Positions 33,924 to 44,040 are shown, counted from the first letter of the stretch. The stretch is 64,000 nucleotides of DNA from Methylomonas methanica MC09 (GCF_000214665.1 NC_015572.1:2976001-3040000), one strand, 5' to 3'. Notes: generated by a model from the letters alone, not told the origin. Numbers and translations are program-made.

Positions 33924-34766
33924 ATGATGAGCGGTCTGCACCCCACGAGGAAATTGCTGATATCCACCGACTTGGACGGTTGCTTGCTCGACCATCACGA
34001 TTACGGTTTTGCTCCGGCCGCCGCCCTGCTGCAAAAGCTGGAAGACTTGGGTATCCCCGTGATTCCGAACTCCAGCAAAACCCTCGCGGAACTGCTGCAT
34101 TTTCGCGAAACTTTAAACAATAGCCATCCCTTTATTATCGAAAACGGCGCCGCGGTTTATATTCCCACCGGTTACTTTGCGGATAAACCCGAAGACTGCG
34201 AAAACATCGGCGACTTCTGGATCAAAACCTTCAGCCAGCCGCGCCGCCATTGGCTAAAACTGATAAGCCAAAGCCGTATTGGGAAAGAGAAGTTTCAAAC
34301 CTTTGCCGATGCCGCATTGGCGGACATCGTTAAGCTGACAGGGTTGCAACCGGATGCCGCGGCCCGAGCCAGTCAACGCCAATACGGAGAACCGGTGGCA
34401 TGGCTCGGCACGACAGCGGAAAAGGCGGAGTTTATTCAAGAACTGCGGCAATTGGGGGCCCATATACTGGAGGGGGGACGTTTCCTGCATGTATCGGGCG
34501 AATGCGACAAAGGCACCGCGATGAAATGGTTGGTAGCGCAATACCTCCAAGCCTGCGGTGCACCGATAACCACTATCGCCGCCGGCGACAGTCAAAACGA
34601 TATTGCCATGCTGGAGTCGGCGGATATCGCCGTACGGGTGCCCTCGCCCACACACGCCTTACCCGCGCTTGAGAAAGCACGACAGGTTTATACCGCAGCG
34701 CGGCAAGGCCCCAGCGGATGGTCCGAGAGCATATCGGCGATACTGGCTAACTTAAACATCAAATAA
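33924..34766 (+). CDS. Glucosyl/mannosyl-3-phosphoglycerate phosphatase (HAD-IIB)
   Basis: A 280-residue HAD-superfamily phosphatase of the mannosyl-3-phosphoglycerate phosphatase type. Motif I is STDLDGCLLDHHDYG (Asp16, Asp18), motif II-like VIPNSSKTLAEL, and motif IV GDSQNDIAMLESADIAVRV. It would dephosphorylate the sugar-phosphoglycerate made by the next gene to release glucosylglycerate or mannosylglycerate, a compatible solute. It lies 13 bp before the synthase gene, an obvious operon. Which sugar is used cannot be settled by the phosphatase, which is often promiscuous. Confidence 0.85.
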   Translation: MMSGLHPTRKLLISTDLDGCLLDHHDYGFAPAAALLQKLEDLGIPVIPNSSKTLAELLHFRETLNNSHPFIIENGAAVYIPTGYFADKPEDCENIGDFWIKTFSQPRRHWLKLISQSRIGKEKFQTFADAALADIVKLTGLQPDAAARASQRQYGEPVAWLGTTAEKAEFIQELRQLGAHILEGGRFLHVSGECDKGTAMKWLVAQYLQACGAPITTIAAGDSQNDIAMLESADIAVRVPSPTHALPALEKARQVYTAARQGPSGWSESISAILANLNIK

Positions 34767-34779
34767 AGCGAGCACTGTT

Positions 34780-36003
34780 ATGGCAGACTTTTATCAAAAC
34801 GGCATTATCACCACCCTGCATAATTTGACTGAACGGCATCTGGCCGACCTGGAAGCCGATCTGCTGCGTTTCAGCAAACAACGGCCCTTGGGGTTGTTGC
34901 TGCCTTCGCTGTATTCCGAACTGGAAGGCGACGCCTTGCCGAAAATTATCGCCAATCTGAAAACGGTACCGTATTTATCGGAAATCGTCATCGGCCTGGA
35001 CCGCGCCGATCAAGGCCAATACCAAAGCGCCCTGGCATTCTTCGATGAGCTGCCGCAACACCACCGGGTATTGTGGAACGACGGCCCTCGGTTAACGGCT
35101 TTGGATGCGGAACTGAAAGCCCTGGATCTGGCGCCCAAGGAAATGGGTAAAGGCCGTAATGTCTGGTATTGCATGGGCTATATTCTGGCATCCGGCAAGG
35201 CCGAGTCCATCGCTTTGCACGATTGCGACATCGTCACCTACACCAGCGAATTACTGGCGCGCCTGATTTATCCGGTTGCCAACCCCTTGTTTAACTACGA
35301 GTTCTGCAAAGGGTATTACGCCCGCATCAACAACGGCAAACTGAAGGGCCGCGTCAACCGGCTGTTAGTCACCCCGTTAATTCGTGCCATGAAAAAGGTG
35401 CTGGGCGACAACGATTACCTGGACTACATGGACAGTTACCGTTACGCGCTGGCCGGCGAATTCTCCTTTCGGCGCGACGTCTTAAGCGATATCCGCATTC
35501 CCAGCGACTGGGGGCTGGAAATCGGCGTATTGTCGGAAATGCACCGCAATTATGCGCATAACCGGCTGTGCCAAGTGGATATCGCCCGGGTGTACGACCA
35601 TAAACACCAGGATATGTCGCTGGACGACCAGCAGGCCGGCTTGTCGAAAATGTCGATCGACATTTGCAAGGCGCTGTTCCGCAAACTGGCCACCCAAGGT
35701 CAGATTTTGACCCCGGAGACGTTTCGGAGCATCAAAGCCACCTACTATAGAATCGCGTTGGATTTCGTGGAAACCTATCGTAACGATGCCATCATGAACG
35801 GGCTTTACGTGGATATACACGAAGAAGAAGTGGCCGTGGAAATGTTTACCAAAAACATCATGGATGCCGGCGACCTGTTCCTGAACCAGCCGATGGAAAT
35901 TCCCTTCATTCCCAGCTGGAACCGGGTGCAAAGCGCTGTCCCGGATATTCTGGAACGCTTGTACCAAGCAGTGGAAGCCGATTTTCAAGAATTTAGCCGT
36001 TGA
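34780..36003 (+). CDS. gpgS: Glucosyl-3-phosphoglycerate synthase (GT81-like)
   Basis: A 407-residue GT-A-fold glycosyltransferase that joins a nucleotide sugar to 3-phosphoglycerate. Visible features are [19 protein letters not shown] (donor-site opening), [13 protein letters not shown], the metal-binding DCD at 148-150 in [11 protein letters not shown], and the acceptor-side segments [12 protein letters not shown] and DWGLEIGVL. This architecture fits glucosyl-3-phosphoglycerate synthase of family GT81 better than the GT55 mannosyl enzyme, although I could not align them. It overlaps no gene, ends 11 bp before the phosphorylase start, and follows its phosphatase by 13 bp. Confidence 0.8.
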   Translation: MADFYQNGIITTLHNLTERHLADLEADLLRFSKQRPLGLLLPSLYSELEGDALPKIIANLKTVPYLSEIVIGLDRADQGQYQSALAFFDELPQHHRVLWNDGPRLTALDAELKALDLAPKEMGKGRNVWYCMGYILASGKAESIALHDCDIVTYTSELLARLIYPVANPLFNYEFCKGYYARINNGKLKGRVNRLLVTPLIRAMKKVLGDNDYLDYMDSYRYALAGEFSFRRDVLSDIRIPSDWGLEIGVLSEMHRNYAHNRLCQVDIARVYDHKHQDMSLDDQQAGLSKMSIDICKALFRKLATQGQILTPETFRSIKATYYRIALDFVETYRNDAIMNGLYVDIHEEEVAVEMFTKNIMDAGDLFLNQPMEIPFIPSWNRVQSAVPDILERLYQAVEADFQEFSR

Positions 36004-36014
36004 GGACTATCCCC

Positions 36015-37793
36015 ATGAAACCCACCACGGAACACTTGGCCTCGTTAACTCAAAAAGTCGTACACCATCTCGAATCGATTTACGCGTCCGCGCCGCGCCA
36101 ACCGGACAGTGCGGCGCTGGCCGACACGCTGTTAAGGATCATGCGCCTAGACGAGCATTGCGAACAGTTGCAACCCTCGAATAGCGCCTGGTCCGAACGC
36201 GATATAGCGGTGATTACATACGGCGACACGCTTCTCGCCGACAGCGAAGCCCCCCTAAGCACCCTGCATCGGTTCTTAAACGCCTATCTGCACGACACCA
36301 TCAACACGGTACACATTCTGCCGTTTTTCCCGTTTTGTTCCGACGACGGCTTCGCGGTAATCGACTATTACCAAGTCAATCCAAAACTGGGCGACTGGCC
36401 GCACATTCAAGCCCTTGCCGCAGACTATCGGCTGATGGCCGACTTGGTGATCAACCATTGTTCCACCAGCAGCACTTGGTTCCAAAACTTCATCAACGGC
36501 CGAGGTTACGGCCACGACTATTTTTATACCGCTTCGCCGAATACCAATCTGTCCGATGTCGTCAGGCCGCGCACCTCGCCGTTACTCCGCGAAACCGAAA
36601 CCGCCAACGGCACTCAATATGTCTGGTGCACATTCAGCCACGAACAGGCCGACCTGGACTTCGGCAATACCGCCGTGCTGCAAGAGTTCGTCAAAATCAT
36701 CCGCCATTATCTGGATAACGGTGTTCGCATCTTTCGTCTGGATGCGGTGGCATTTTTATGGAAAAAACTTGGCACAAACTGCCTGAATCTGCCCGAAACC
36801 CATGAAGTGGTGCGGCTGATTCGCACGCTGATCGAACATAGTTGCGCAGATGCCGTCATCATCACCGAAACCAACCTGCCGAACCGGGAAAACCTCAGTT
36901 ATTTCGGCAACGGCAACGAGGCGCACAGTATTTATAACTTCTCGTTGCCGCCGCTATTGCTGAACACCCTGGTCACCGGCAACTGCCGTTACCTGAAACA
37001 ATGGTTGATGAGCATGCCGCCTGCACAAAACGGTACCTTCTATTTTAACTTCATCGCCTCCCACGACGGCATCGGCCTGCGCCCGGCAGAAGGCCTGCTT
37101 AGCGAAGCGGAAATCGCCTCGCTGATCAGCACCATGCAGCAATTTGGCGGGCAGGTATCCTGGCGTAGCGGCGATAACGGTACCAAACGGCCGTATGAAA
37201 TCAACATCGCCCTGTTCGACGCCTTGCAAGGCACGACCAAGGGCAAGGACGCATTCGGCATCGAGCGCTTTGTCTGCGCGCACGCGATTATGCTGGCCTT
37301 GGAAGGCATACCGGCGTTTTATATGCATAGCCTGCTGGCCACCGGCAACGATTACCCACGCTTCGAAAGCACCGGTCAAAACCGCGCCATCAACCGCCAT
37401 CAATGGGACTACCCAAGCCTGACCGCCGCCTTGAACGATGCGCAAAACCACCATCATCAAGTCTTCGAACGGCTGAAAGCGCTGGTCCGCATTCGGCAGC
37501 AACAGCCGGCCTTTCACCCCAACGCTACTCAATTCACCCTGCACATCAGCGACCAGTTATTCGGTTTTTGGCGGCAGAGCATGGATCGCAGACAGAGTAT
37601 ATTCTGCATCTACAATGTCAGCGACGAGCCCCATTCATTACTGCTGTCCAACCTGAACTTGATCGTCACCGACGACTGGCGGGATCTGATCAGCGGCCAG
37701 CGCTACGACGACCCCATGATGGACAGGATCGATATCGCACCGTATCAGACGTTATGGATTACCAATCGACACGTGACCGAGCAAGCGGTTTGA
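36015..37793 (+). CDS. GH13 subfamily 18 glycoside phosphorylase (glucosylglycerate or sucrose phosphorylase type)
   Basis: A 592-residue alpha-amylase-superfamily enzyme of the sucrose phosphorylase branch. The start is the ATG at 36015 with GAGGA about eight bases upstream. The nucleophile is Asp243 ([12 protein letters not shown]), the acid/base Glu285 ([10 protein letters not shown]), and the third acidic residue lies in [11 protein letters not shown]. Members transfer glucose to phosphate, giving glucose 1-phosphate. Because it is co-transcribed with a glucosyl-phosphoglycerate synthase and phosphatase, glucosylglycerate is the likely substrate. Sucrose or a related glucoside remains possible. 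The operon would then both build and dismantle the same solute. Confidence 0.83.
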   Translation: MKPTTEHLASLTQKVVHHLESIYASAPRQPDSAALADTLLRIMRLDEHCEQLQPSNSAWSERDIAVITYGDTLLADSEAPLSTLHRFLNAYLHDTINTVHILPFFPFCSDDGFAVIDYYQVNPKLGDWPHIQALAADYRLMADLVINHCSTSSTWFQNFINGRGYGHDYFYTASPNTNLSDVVRPRTSPLLRETETANGTQYVWCTFSHEQADLDFGNTAVLQEFVKIIRHYLDNGVRIFRLDAVAFLWKKLGTNCLNLPETHEVVRLIRTLIEHSCADAVIITETNLPNRENLSYFGNGNEAHSIYNFSLPPLLLNTLVTGNCRYLKQWLMSMPPAQNGTFYFNFIASHDGIGLRPAEGLLSEAEIASLISTMQQFGGQVSWRSGDNGTKRPYEINIALFDALQGTTKGKDAFGIERFVCAHAIMLALEGIPAFYMHSLLATGNDYPRFESTGQNRAINRHQWDYPSLTAALNDAQNHHHQVFERLKALVRIRQQQPAFHPNATQFTLHISDQLFGFWRQSMDRRQSIFCIYNVSDEPHSLLLSNLNLIVTDDWRDLISGQRYDDPMMDRIDIAPYQTLWITNRHVTEQAV

Positions 37794-37816
37794 ACCCTAC
37801 AAATGCCCGAACCCCA

Positions 37817-38320
37817 TCACGTAAGCAACGGCTTTAGCGACTTTAAGGTTTGCCGCACGACACGCTCGACACGTCTCGGCGTAACCCGCTCCTGGTCGGC
37901 AACTTGCCGATAACTTTGACCCTCTATCCGGCAACGCACAAACATGCGGCGCTGTTGCGACGGCAATGCCAACAGCGAGCGATGGAATCGCCGCAACTTT
38001 TCCCGGCCGGCCAATACGGCATCGGGTTGCGGCTGCAAGCACAGGCAATCTTCAGTGAGCTCCTCGGCGTCCTCCCATTGCGCCCAGCGGTGTTGGCGTC
38101 GCAAATAGTCAAAAGCCAAATTACCCGCCACCCGATACAAAAACGCCCTGTGGTTGATGATCTCGTCACCCGGCTCAAGTTGAGCGATTCGCACATAAGT
38201 ATCCTGCAGCAAATCGGCGGCAGTTTCGCGGCAATTGACCTTGCGATGCAAAAACTGCCGTAACTCCAACTGGTGATGGATAAATGCCGCTTCCAGCGTG
38301 CTTTTTGTATTGGTATTCAT
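37817..38320 (-). CDS. ECF-type RNA polymerase sigma factor (downstream sigma of unit A)
   Basis: A 167-residue FecI-like sigma factor from MNTNTKSTLEAAF. Region 2 is HQLELRQFLHRKVNCRETAADLLQDTYVRIAQLE and region 4 LPSQQRRMFVRCRIEGQSYRQVADQERVTPRRVERVV. It differs clearly from the FecI at 42606 and is closest to the sigma gene at 43520 (shared opening and DLLQDTYVRIAQLE). It lies downstream of an intact TonB receptor on the same strand and has no FecR of its own next to it. No strong Shine-Dalgarno is visible before the ATG; the open frame reaches 38359. Convergent with the phosphorylase gene, 23 bp apart. Confidence 0.85.
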   Translation of the reverse strand: MNTNTKSTLEAAFIHHQLELRQFLHRKVNCRETAADLLQDTYVRIAQLEPGDEIINHRAFLYRVAGNLAFDYLRRQHRWAQWEDAEELTEDCLCLQPQPDAVLAGREKLRRFHRSLLALPSQQRRMFVRCRIEGQSYRQVADQERVTPRRVERVVRQTLKSLKPLLT

Positions 38321-38581
38321 GATGACGAAGAAACCTTTAATCCCTGTCGGCAATAACATTGACCATCATTCAACCGCCCTTCAATTAACAGCTTGATGAC
38401 ACTTGTTGTAGAGCAACGCACTGAATTCGACGCCAAAAAAATTGCCGGGCAAGCCGGGAGCAATTGCCGAGACGAATGAACCCCAACGCGACCAGCGTTT
38501 CACCACCAATCACCTCTAAAAGCCAGACATTGCAATCAATTAAACAGCTCATGATAGTCAAAGGTCGAATCGCCCAAAAAC

Positions 38582-38613
38582 GTTGGATTTCGTTACCTCA
38601 ACCTACGTCCCTG
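38582..38613. repeat. REP-like dyad, copy 1
   Basis: GTTGGATTTCGTTACC followed by TCAACCTACGTCCCTG. Related copies are at 41389, 44282 and 47379, all with the trailing AACCTACG/AG-CC. Confidence 0.55.
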
Positions 38614-38644
38614 ATTTTGCCGCGTGGGTAACGAGAAATAAAAC

Positions 38645-38679
38645 TCGAGGGGGTTGCCTGCTTTACAGCCCCCCCTCGC
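38645..38679 (-). terminator. Terminator of the intact TonB receptor gene
   Basis: CGAGGGGG on one side pairs with CCCCCTCG on the other around a loop of about 15 bases. On the minus strand the stem is followed by AGTTTTATTTC. It begins a few bases after the receptor stop at 38682. The same hairpin occurs at 44345-44379. Confidence 0.75.
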
Positions 38680-38681
38680 AA

Positions 38682-41114
38682 CTAGAACTGCAACCTTAGC
38701 GATCCCATCACAGAAAGTGGGTTGCCGGTATTAATCGAGTTACGCCCATAGCCGGCACCTGTGTAATACCCCTTATCCAACAGGTTGTGGATATTCACCT
38801 GAGTGGTCAGCCGAGTTTTACCGACAGGTATCGTATAAGCCGCCATCATATCCATCGTCACATACCCCGGCAAATCAACCGGGGTGTTGTTGTCGCCAAG
38901 ACGTTTACCTACAAGAACGCCACCAAGCCCGGCTTTAAAACGTTCGGTAAATTGATAAGTACTCCAAAGAGTAGCTTGGTGTTCAGGCACATTGATAGGA
39001 CGCTGACCTAACAGGCTTGCATTAGCGACAGTGTAACGAATATCGGTAAAAGCATAGGTTGTAACCAGATTTAACTTTTCAGTTACTTGCCCTTTCACAT
39101 CGACTTCTATGCCACGACTTCTGACTTTGCCCGCAGTAATTTTGAATCCAGGATGGTCAGGGTCATTGGTTGTCGTGTTGGCTTTAGTCAGGTCATAAAA
39201 AGATACGGTGCTGGAGAATCGTTTATCAAAGAATTCGGTCTTGAACCCGGCTTCCCATTGCTCTCCAGATTGTGGTTTAAAATTTTCACCGTTAAATGAG
39301 TACCCTGAGTTTGCGGAGCCTAAAGATTCCGTATAGCTACTGAATAAAGAAAGCCATTGCCAAGGCTGGTAAAGCACTCCGACGCGCGGACTGAATTTCT
39401 GATCGTCCTGATCGCGATAATTGGCTTTTGCTATTTCAAACGATTTGCTACTAGAACCTGTGCCATAATTGACCCAATCGTAACGGCCGCCGCCCAAAAT
39501 ATGCAGTTTATCGAACAGAGTGATTTGATCTTGAAAGTAAACGCCGAACCGTTCTTCTTTGCGCAGAAAATTAAAGTCTAAAGGTATTGCATCAATCGCT
39601 GCTTGACTGAAAATGTTATAAACCGGATTAAAAATATCAATAGGCGCCATCTTAGAGAAATGTTGATTAGGCCCATTAAACGCATTGTGGTAATAGTCTC
39701 CGCCCAAAAGGACATCATGATTGGTTCCAAGCAGATTGAATTTCCCTGACAAATCCAGGTTGGTTGAATAGGTTTCCTGATTAGAATGACCGGTTATAAG
39801 TCTGCGATCCAAGGTTCGATTATCCGCCTGCAGGCTTATAGTGCCGCCAATATCGTTATACTGAATATCCCAGTTTTCCCATAAAAATCTATTTTTTAAT
39901 GCCCAATCGTCATTGAATTTAAACGCCCAGTCATAGGCCACTAAGGTAGTATCATTTTCAGTGGGTTTATCACTGTCGAGGTAACTGCGGCTTAATGGAA
40001 CGGGAGCTGGGCGGTTACCGATGGACGGAATACCCCAGTCATTTACTTTTTTCTCATGCTTATGTTCCAGTTCAAGATTGGCTTCAAAACGATCATTGGG
40101 CCGCCAGGTTAAGGTAGGGGCAACAAAGTAACGCTCATTATTGACAAACTGCTTAAACGAGCCAATATCCTGATAAGAAAAATTAAGGCGATAGCGTAAT
40201 TTACCGTCTTTATCGATAGGGCCTGTAGCATCGGCAGTAGTGCGGTATTGATCATAGGAACCGAATTGTTGCTGCAAGGAATAAGCGGGGGCATCCCAAC
40301 CTTTTTTGGTCGTATAATTGATTAATCCGCCCGGTTGCGCACGACCATACAGCATGGAAGCAGGTCCTTTAAGGACTTCAATTTGCTCGATATTAGCCGG
40401 GTCATACGTGCCAAAACCGCGCAGTAAACCATTACGGTAAATATTGTTAGTTGAAAAACCACGAATAAGAAAAACTTCGTAAATATCCCCTGATCCATGA
40501 TCAGCTTGAACACCGCTGACATTCTTGGTTATTGCATCGGTAATGTTAATGTCTTGTTGATCGTTCATTAATGATTTTGGCACCACTTGAATATTCATCG
40601 GCGTTTCCATAATCGGCGTATCGGTCTTCGTGGCCGTTGATGCGTTAGATCGGTTGTAATCAGTGTTATACGGATCGTCAGGATCATAAACAGCCTTCCC
40701 AGTAACCCTAATCGCCGGCAAAGTCGATGCAGCATCGTTTCCCGATTCCACCACTTTAAGAACCACCGAGTTGTCACCCGTATAGCGATAAGTCAAACCG
40801 GTACCGGCCAGCAGTTTTTTAAAGCCCTCTGCGACGGTGTATTCGCCATCCAGCCCCACTGTGGTTTTGCCATCGGTCAACTTGGCTTCGGCTGAAAACA
40901 ACAACCCTGAATTAGTGGCAAACTGTCTTAAGGCTTGGCTTAATGAACCGCTGTCAATATGGTAGCTGCGCTTGACACTGGCATTATCGTTAATGCTTTC
41001 CGCATGGGGTGCAGCCGATACGGTTAACGCAGAGGCCAGTAGAATGCCTTGAATAGCCAGATGCAATCGCGAGGGTTGCAAGCCTGGGTTGCTGATGCGA
41101 ATTATCGATGACAT
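38682..41114 (-). CDS. TonB-dependent ferric-siderophore receptor with signalling domain (unit A)
   Basis: An 810-residue outer-membrane receptor of the FhuE/FpvA type. After the signal peptide it has an STN signalling domain (about 48-115: YHIDSGSLSQALRQFATNSG ... LLAGTGLTYRY), which contacts FecR. The plug domain follows (TDTPIMETPMNIQVVPKSL, GPASMLYGRAQPGGLIN), then a 22-strand-type barrel ending SLRLQF with the terminal Phe. The start has AGGAG nine bases upstream. It is controlled in trans by the FecI/FecR pair at 41634-43115. Transport of a ferric siderophore or other chelate is inferred from the family; the ligand is unknown. It is the intact paralogue of the broken gene at 44382-46821. 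Confidence 0.92.
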   Translation of the reverse strand: MSSIIRISNPGLQPSRLHLAIQGILLASALTVSAAPHAESINDNASVKRSYHIDSGSLSQALRQFATNSGLLFSAEAKLTDGKTTVGLDGEYTVAEGFKKLLAGTGLTYRYTGDNSVVLKVVESGNDAASTLPAIRVTGKAVYDPDDPYNTDYNRSNASTATKTDTPIMETPMNIQVVPKSLMNDQQDINITDAITKNVSGVQADHGSGDIYEVFLIRGFSTNNIYRNGLLRGFGTYDPANIEQIEVLKGPASMLYGRAQPGGLINYTTKKGWDAPAYSLQQQFGSYDQYRTTADATGPIDKDGKLRYRLNFSYQDIGSFKQFVNNERYFVAPTLTWRPNDRFEANLELEHKHEKKVNDWGIPSIGNRPAPVPLSRSYLDSDKPTENDTTLVAYDWAFKFNDDWALKNRFLWENWDIQYNDIGGTISLQADNRTLDRRLITGHSNQETYSTNLDLSGKFNLLGTNHDVLLGGDYYHNAFNGPNQHFSKMAPIDIFNPVYNIFSQAAIDAIPLDFNFLRKEERFGVYFQDQITLFDKLHILGGGRYDWVNYGTGSSSKSFEIAKANYRDQDDQKFSPRVGVLYQPWQWLSLFSSYTESLGSANSGYSFNGENFKPQSGEQWEAGFKTEFFDKRFSSTVSFYDLTKANTTTNDPDHPGFKITAGKVRSRGIEVDVKGQVTEKLNLVTTYAFTDIRYTVANASLLGQRPINVPEHQATLWSTYQFTERFKAGLGGVLVGKRLGDNNTPVDLPGYVTMDMMAAYTIPVGKTRLTTQVNIHNLLDKGYYTGAGYGRNSINTGNPLSVMGSLRLQF

Positions 41115-41633
41115 CGGTTTTATCTCCTTCTAAAAATGGGTGTTGTCACTACCTATGTCAATCGAGAATAAAAAAGCGGAACTCGAAATTGAAAAAAAAT
41201 TGAATTATTTTTTAAGCTATTGTTTTTTTAATGAATAAAATTGAGATATTTGATCTGAATGCGTAGATTGGGGGCGAAGCACGAACCCCAACACGACAAC
41301 CGTTGAGCCACCGGTTTACCATTAAATCGCGGCACAGCGACCAAAAAAACCATCAGAAACCGATAAAAGCTAAACTGATCAAAAATGGCGGGGGCTCGTT
41401 GTCCCCAAACCTACGCCCCTGAACTACAGTACGTAAGCTTGATCATGCGTGAGGTAGGGCGATGCTGGGATCGATTGCCGAGAGGATAGGCTTATTTTCG
41501 AAATGTGTAGCGGGTTTATCAGAGGACGGCCAAGTCGTTTGAGGCGATGGCAAGTAACTCACTCATGAAACATCAAGATGAATTTTGTTGGACGCATATT
41601 GGTGCATAGCGATGTTTAGGAGGTCTGGCCCGA
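41115..41633. other. Intergenic region between fecR and the receptor of unit A
   Basis: 519 bp, AT-rich next to the receptor start, where the ECF-dependent promoter should be. No gene seen. A REP-like dyad is at 41389-41421: GGGG-CTCGTTGT-CCCC followed by AAACCTACGCCCCTG. Confidence 0.55.
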
Positions 41634-42599
41634 TTAGCGTGGCAGGACTTTAACCCAGAGCGGCAATGGGTTTGTTATTTTGATCGGCAGACTGGCTTCC
41701 AGCGATGCAAGGATTTTGTCGGTGTCTTTGAGCGGGAACGAGCCGATGATACGCATGTCGGCAATCTCGGGCGCGCAGGTTAGATAACCTTTTCGGTAAC
41801 GATTCAGTTGCAAGAGAAACTCGCTGAGCGGGATGTTATCCGCCTCGATGACGCCCTGGCTCCAGGCAGGCCGGTCGAGCTGGATAGGCTGGATGGACTC
41901 GACACGATGGGATGCAAATCGGGCTTCCTGCCCGCCATGTAACAAATGTTTTGGAGCGCTTGGATTGGATGGCTGGATTTCAACCGTATCCGCGAACACC
42001 GCGACCTGACTGAAGTCGGTCTGTTGGCTGACGCTAAAACGCGTACCCAGCGCCCTAACCCTGCCGTCCAGGGTATCGACTACAAAGGGGCGTTGCTTAG
42101 CTGCGTTATCCTTGGCTGTTTCGATGTAAATTTCACCGGATATCAAATGCAAGCGGCGCAAATCCATGCCGAATTCGACATTCAAGGCGCTGCCGCTATC
42201 CAGAATGACGGTTGATCCATCCGCCAACGTAATGGTTTGGATTTCGCCCTGAACGACATGATAATCCGCAGTCCATTCTCGCCAATAGCCGCCACGGCTG
42301 AATTGCCAACTGGATAAGCCGACGACGCCAAGTAACACCAAGTTTTTGATCGCACGTCTGCGCTGTAAATCAGGCGCGGTTAACGCGGCTAACGCGGTTT
42401 TGGGCGGCAAAGACTTAAAGCGATCGATATGAAATTCGACTCTGGCCCAAGCAGCTTGATGGTCCGGGTGTTCGACTAACCACGCTTGCCATTCGGCCGT
42501 TTCGCTTTGGTGGACTTGTCCCGATCGGAATAAGGCAAACCACTCGGCAGCCTGTGCCAAGACCCGCGGGTCAATATCCGAGTGGCGTTTGTGCTGCAT
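41634..42599 (-). CDS. FecR-type anti-sigma/sigma-regulator (unit A)
   Basis: A 321-residue inner-membrane regulator. The N-terminal cytoplasmic part has the DUF4880-like segment AEWFALFRSGQVHQSETAEWQAW. A short membrane helix near residue 88-104 (NLVLLGVVGLSSWQFS) and the periplasmic FecR domain follow (TITLADGSTVILDSGSALNVEF, RRLHLISGEIYIETA). The C-terminal STN-like domain (DNIPLSEFLLQLNRYRKG) receives the signal from the receptor. It starts 6 bp after the fecI stop. Same arrangement and 50-60% apparent identity by eye to the unit B protein at 48063-49028. Confidence 0.9.
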   Translation of the reverse strand: MQHKRHSDIDPRVLAQAAEWFALFRSGQVHQSETAEWQAWLVEHPDHQAAWARVEFHIDRFKSLPPKTALAALTAPDLQRRRAIKNLVLLGVVGLSSWQFSRGGYWREWTADYHVVQGEIQTITLADGSTVILDSGSALNVEFGMDLRRLHLISGEIYIETAKDNAAKQRPFVVDTLDGRVRALGTRFSVSQQTDFSQVAVFADTVEIQPSNPSAPKHLLHGGQEARFASHRVESIQPIQLDRPAWSQGVIEADNIPLSEFLLQLNRYRKGYLTCAPEIADMRIIGSFPLKDTDKILASLEASLPIKITNPLPLWVKVLPR

Positions 42600-42605
42600 G
42601 GCTGG

Positions 42606-43115
42606 CTAAAACCCGGCACTCAAGCACTGAAACATGGCTTGCGCCATGTATTTTCTGACCATACGGTCGCTAACGCCAAGCTTCTGGCCAATTTCGGCAT
42701 AGGTGAGATCATCCAGTTGTGCCAATAAAAATGCTTGGCGGACTTTTGCAGGCAGTTGATTGAGTAATTCATCGATTTCCCGCAGGACTTCGAGAATGAT
42801 ACTGCTTTCCTCGGGCGAAACGGCAACTTCTTCAGGATAGACGGCGAGACGTTCCAGGTAAGCCCGTTCTATGGTGTTACGACGCCAATGATTGATCAAC
42901 AAGCGCTTGGCGATGGTGGTAAGGTAAGCGCGGGGTTCATTCAGGTTCGGAATTTCTTTTGAGCCGATAACCCGCATAAAGGTGTCATGGGCGTGGTCTT
43001 CCGCCTGCAGACGGTCTTGCACCCGTTTTTCCAGCCACATGAGCAGCCAGGAGTGATGGTCTTGATAAAGCCGTGTAAACGCTTGGCCGCTGTCGTCTGT
43101 CAGTTCTGTGCTCAC
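42606..43115 (-). CDS. FecI-type ECF sigma factor (unit A)
   Basis: A 169-residue extracytoplasmic-function sigma factor starting at a GTG (MSTELTDD). Region 2 is LYQDHHSWLLMWLEKRVQDR...EDHAHDTFMRVI and region 4 LPAKVRQAFLLAQLDDLTYAEIGQKLGVSDRMVRKYM. It should direct transcription of the receptor when released by FecR. The leader is long (about 400 bp) and carries one copy of the recurrent KGTGATATGNCGCA motif. Closely related to 49022-49525. Confidence 0.9.
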   Translation of the reverse strand: MSTELTDDSGQAFTRLYQDHHSWLLMWLEKRVQDRLQAEDHAHDTFMRVIGSKEIPNLNEPRAYLTTIAKRLLINHWRRNTIERAYLERLAVYPEEVAVSPEESSIILEVLREIDELLNQLPAKVRQAFLLAQLDDLTYAEIGQKLGVSDRMVRKYMAQAMFQCLSAGF

Positions 43116-43519
43116 GTCGCTTTATCCTATCGATTGCAGATTTTCCGTCTTCAAGCGGATTGCTGTTTTGCTATAAACTCAAACATAAAGCAAATAATAT
43201 TCCATTGATTGAAACCGGGGTTTAATCCCGAACTAGGCTGTATAATTAATCCTTAGAATTCATACGATTAGACACGGGTTTAAATCTCAACCCCGCTGAG
43301 TCTTCAACGCATTGACAAGCGTATTTGTAAGGAAAGCTGCGTCATATCACCTATTTTTAAAGGCTTGAAATCCAAATACCTTAAGCCCGGCCTCAAATTA
43401 TCCATAGCGGCCGGATGCGGGAGCGCCTTTAGCGGCAGTAAAAACTGCTTTTATTGCATAGCGGCCGAGTGGTTATGTTCAATTTTTTAACCGCGAATCG
43501 ATAGCCGGCGCAATTGGCA
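43116..43519. other. Intergenic region between sigma gene B2 and fecI A
   Basis: 404 bp, no gene seen. It holds the promoter side of fecI of unit A and the motif at 43338-43350. Confidence 0.5.
43338..43350 (-). promoter_or_regulatory. Recurrent motif upstream of fecI A
   Basis: On the minus strand it reads GTGATATGACGCA, preceded by TAAAAATAG. The same 21-base block with one change lies at 49823-49843 upstream of the other fecI. Distance to the fecI start is about 223 bp. Confidence 0.5.
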
Positions 43520-44020
43520 TCAAGCCATTCGAATTTTTAATGACTTTAACGTCTGTTGCGCGATACGTTCGGCTCGCCGAGCTGAAATGCGAGCTTCGTC
43601 GGCAATTTGGCGATAGCTTTTACCTTCGACCCTACAACCGACAAACACCTCATGCTGTTGCGGCGGTAATTGCCGAAGCAGGTAATTGAAAATCTGCATC
43701 CTTTCCCGGCTGGCCAATACGACATCCGGTTGCGGTTGCGGGCAAACACAGTCATCGGTAATTTCACCGCCATCCCATACCGCGCGCCTACATTGGCTGC
43801 GCAGATAATCCAACGCCAGATTACCGGCAACGCGATACAAGAAGGCCCTGGGGTTGACGATCTCATCGCCCGCTTCGAGCTGGGCGATGCGGACATAGGT
43901 ATCCTGCAGCAAATCGGCGGCGGTTTCGCGGCAATTGACCTTGCGTAGCAAAAATTGCCGCAACTCCATTTGATGCAGGATAAATGCCGCGACCAGCGTA
44001 GTTTTTGTATTGGTATTCAT
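43520..44020 (-). CDS. ECF-type sigma factor (downstream sigma of unit B)
   Basis: A 166-residue sigma factor starting MNTNTKTTLVAAF, with region 2 HQMELRQFLLRKVNCRETAADLLQDTYVRIAQLE and region 4 LPPQQHEVFVGCRVEGKSYRQIADEARISARRAERI. It is the paralogue of 37817-38320 and occupies the same place relative to its receptor. The coding sequence has diverged much more than the almost identical 360 bp just upstream. Still intact although the receptor before it is broken. Confidence 0.85.
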   Translation of the reverse strand: MNTNTKTTLVAAFILHQMELRQFLLRKVNCRETAADLLQDTYVRIAQLEAGDEIVNPRAFLYRVAGNLALDYLRSQCRRAVWDGGEITDDCVCPQPQPDVVLASRERMQIFNYLLRQLPPQQHEVFVGCRVEGKSYRQIADEARISARRAERIAQQTLKSLKIRMA

Positions 44021-44040
44021 GATGACGGAGAAACCTTTAA

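Larger units (their letters stand above)
38341..38700. repeat. Long direct repeat, left copy (partner 44041-44400)
   Basis: About 360 bp are nearly identical to 44041-44400, at an offset of exactly 5700 bases, with only about eight mismatches. It covers the 5' leader of the sigma gene, a REP-like dyad, the receptor terminator and the last codons of the TonB receptor. Confidence 0.9.
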
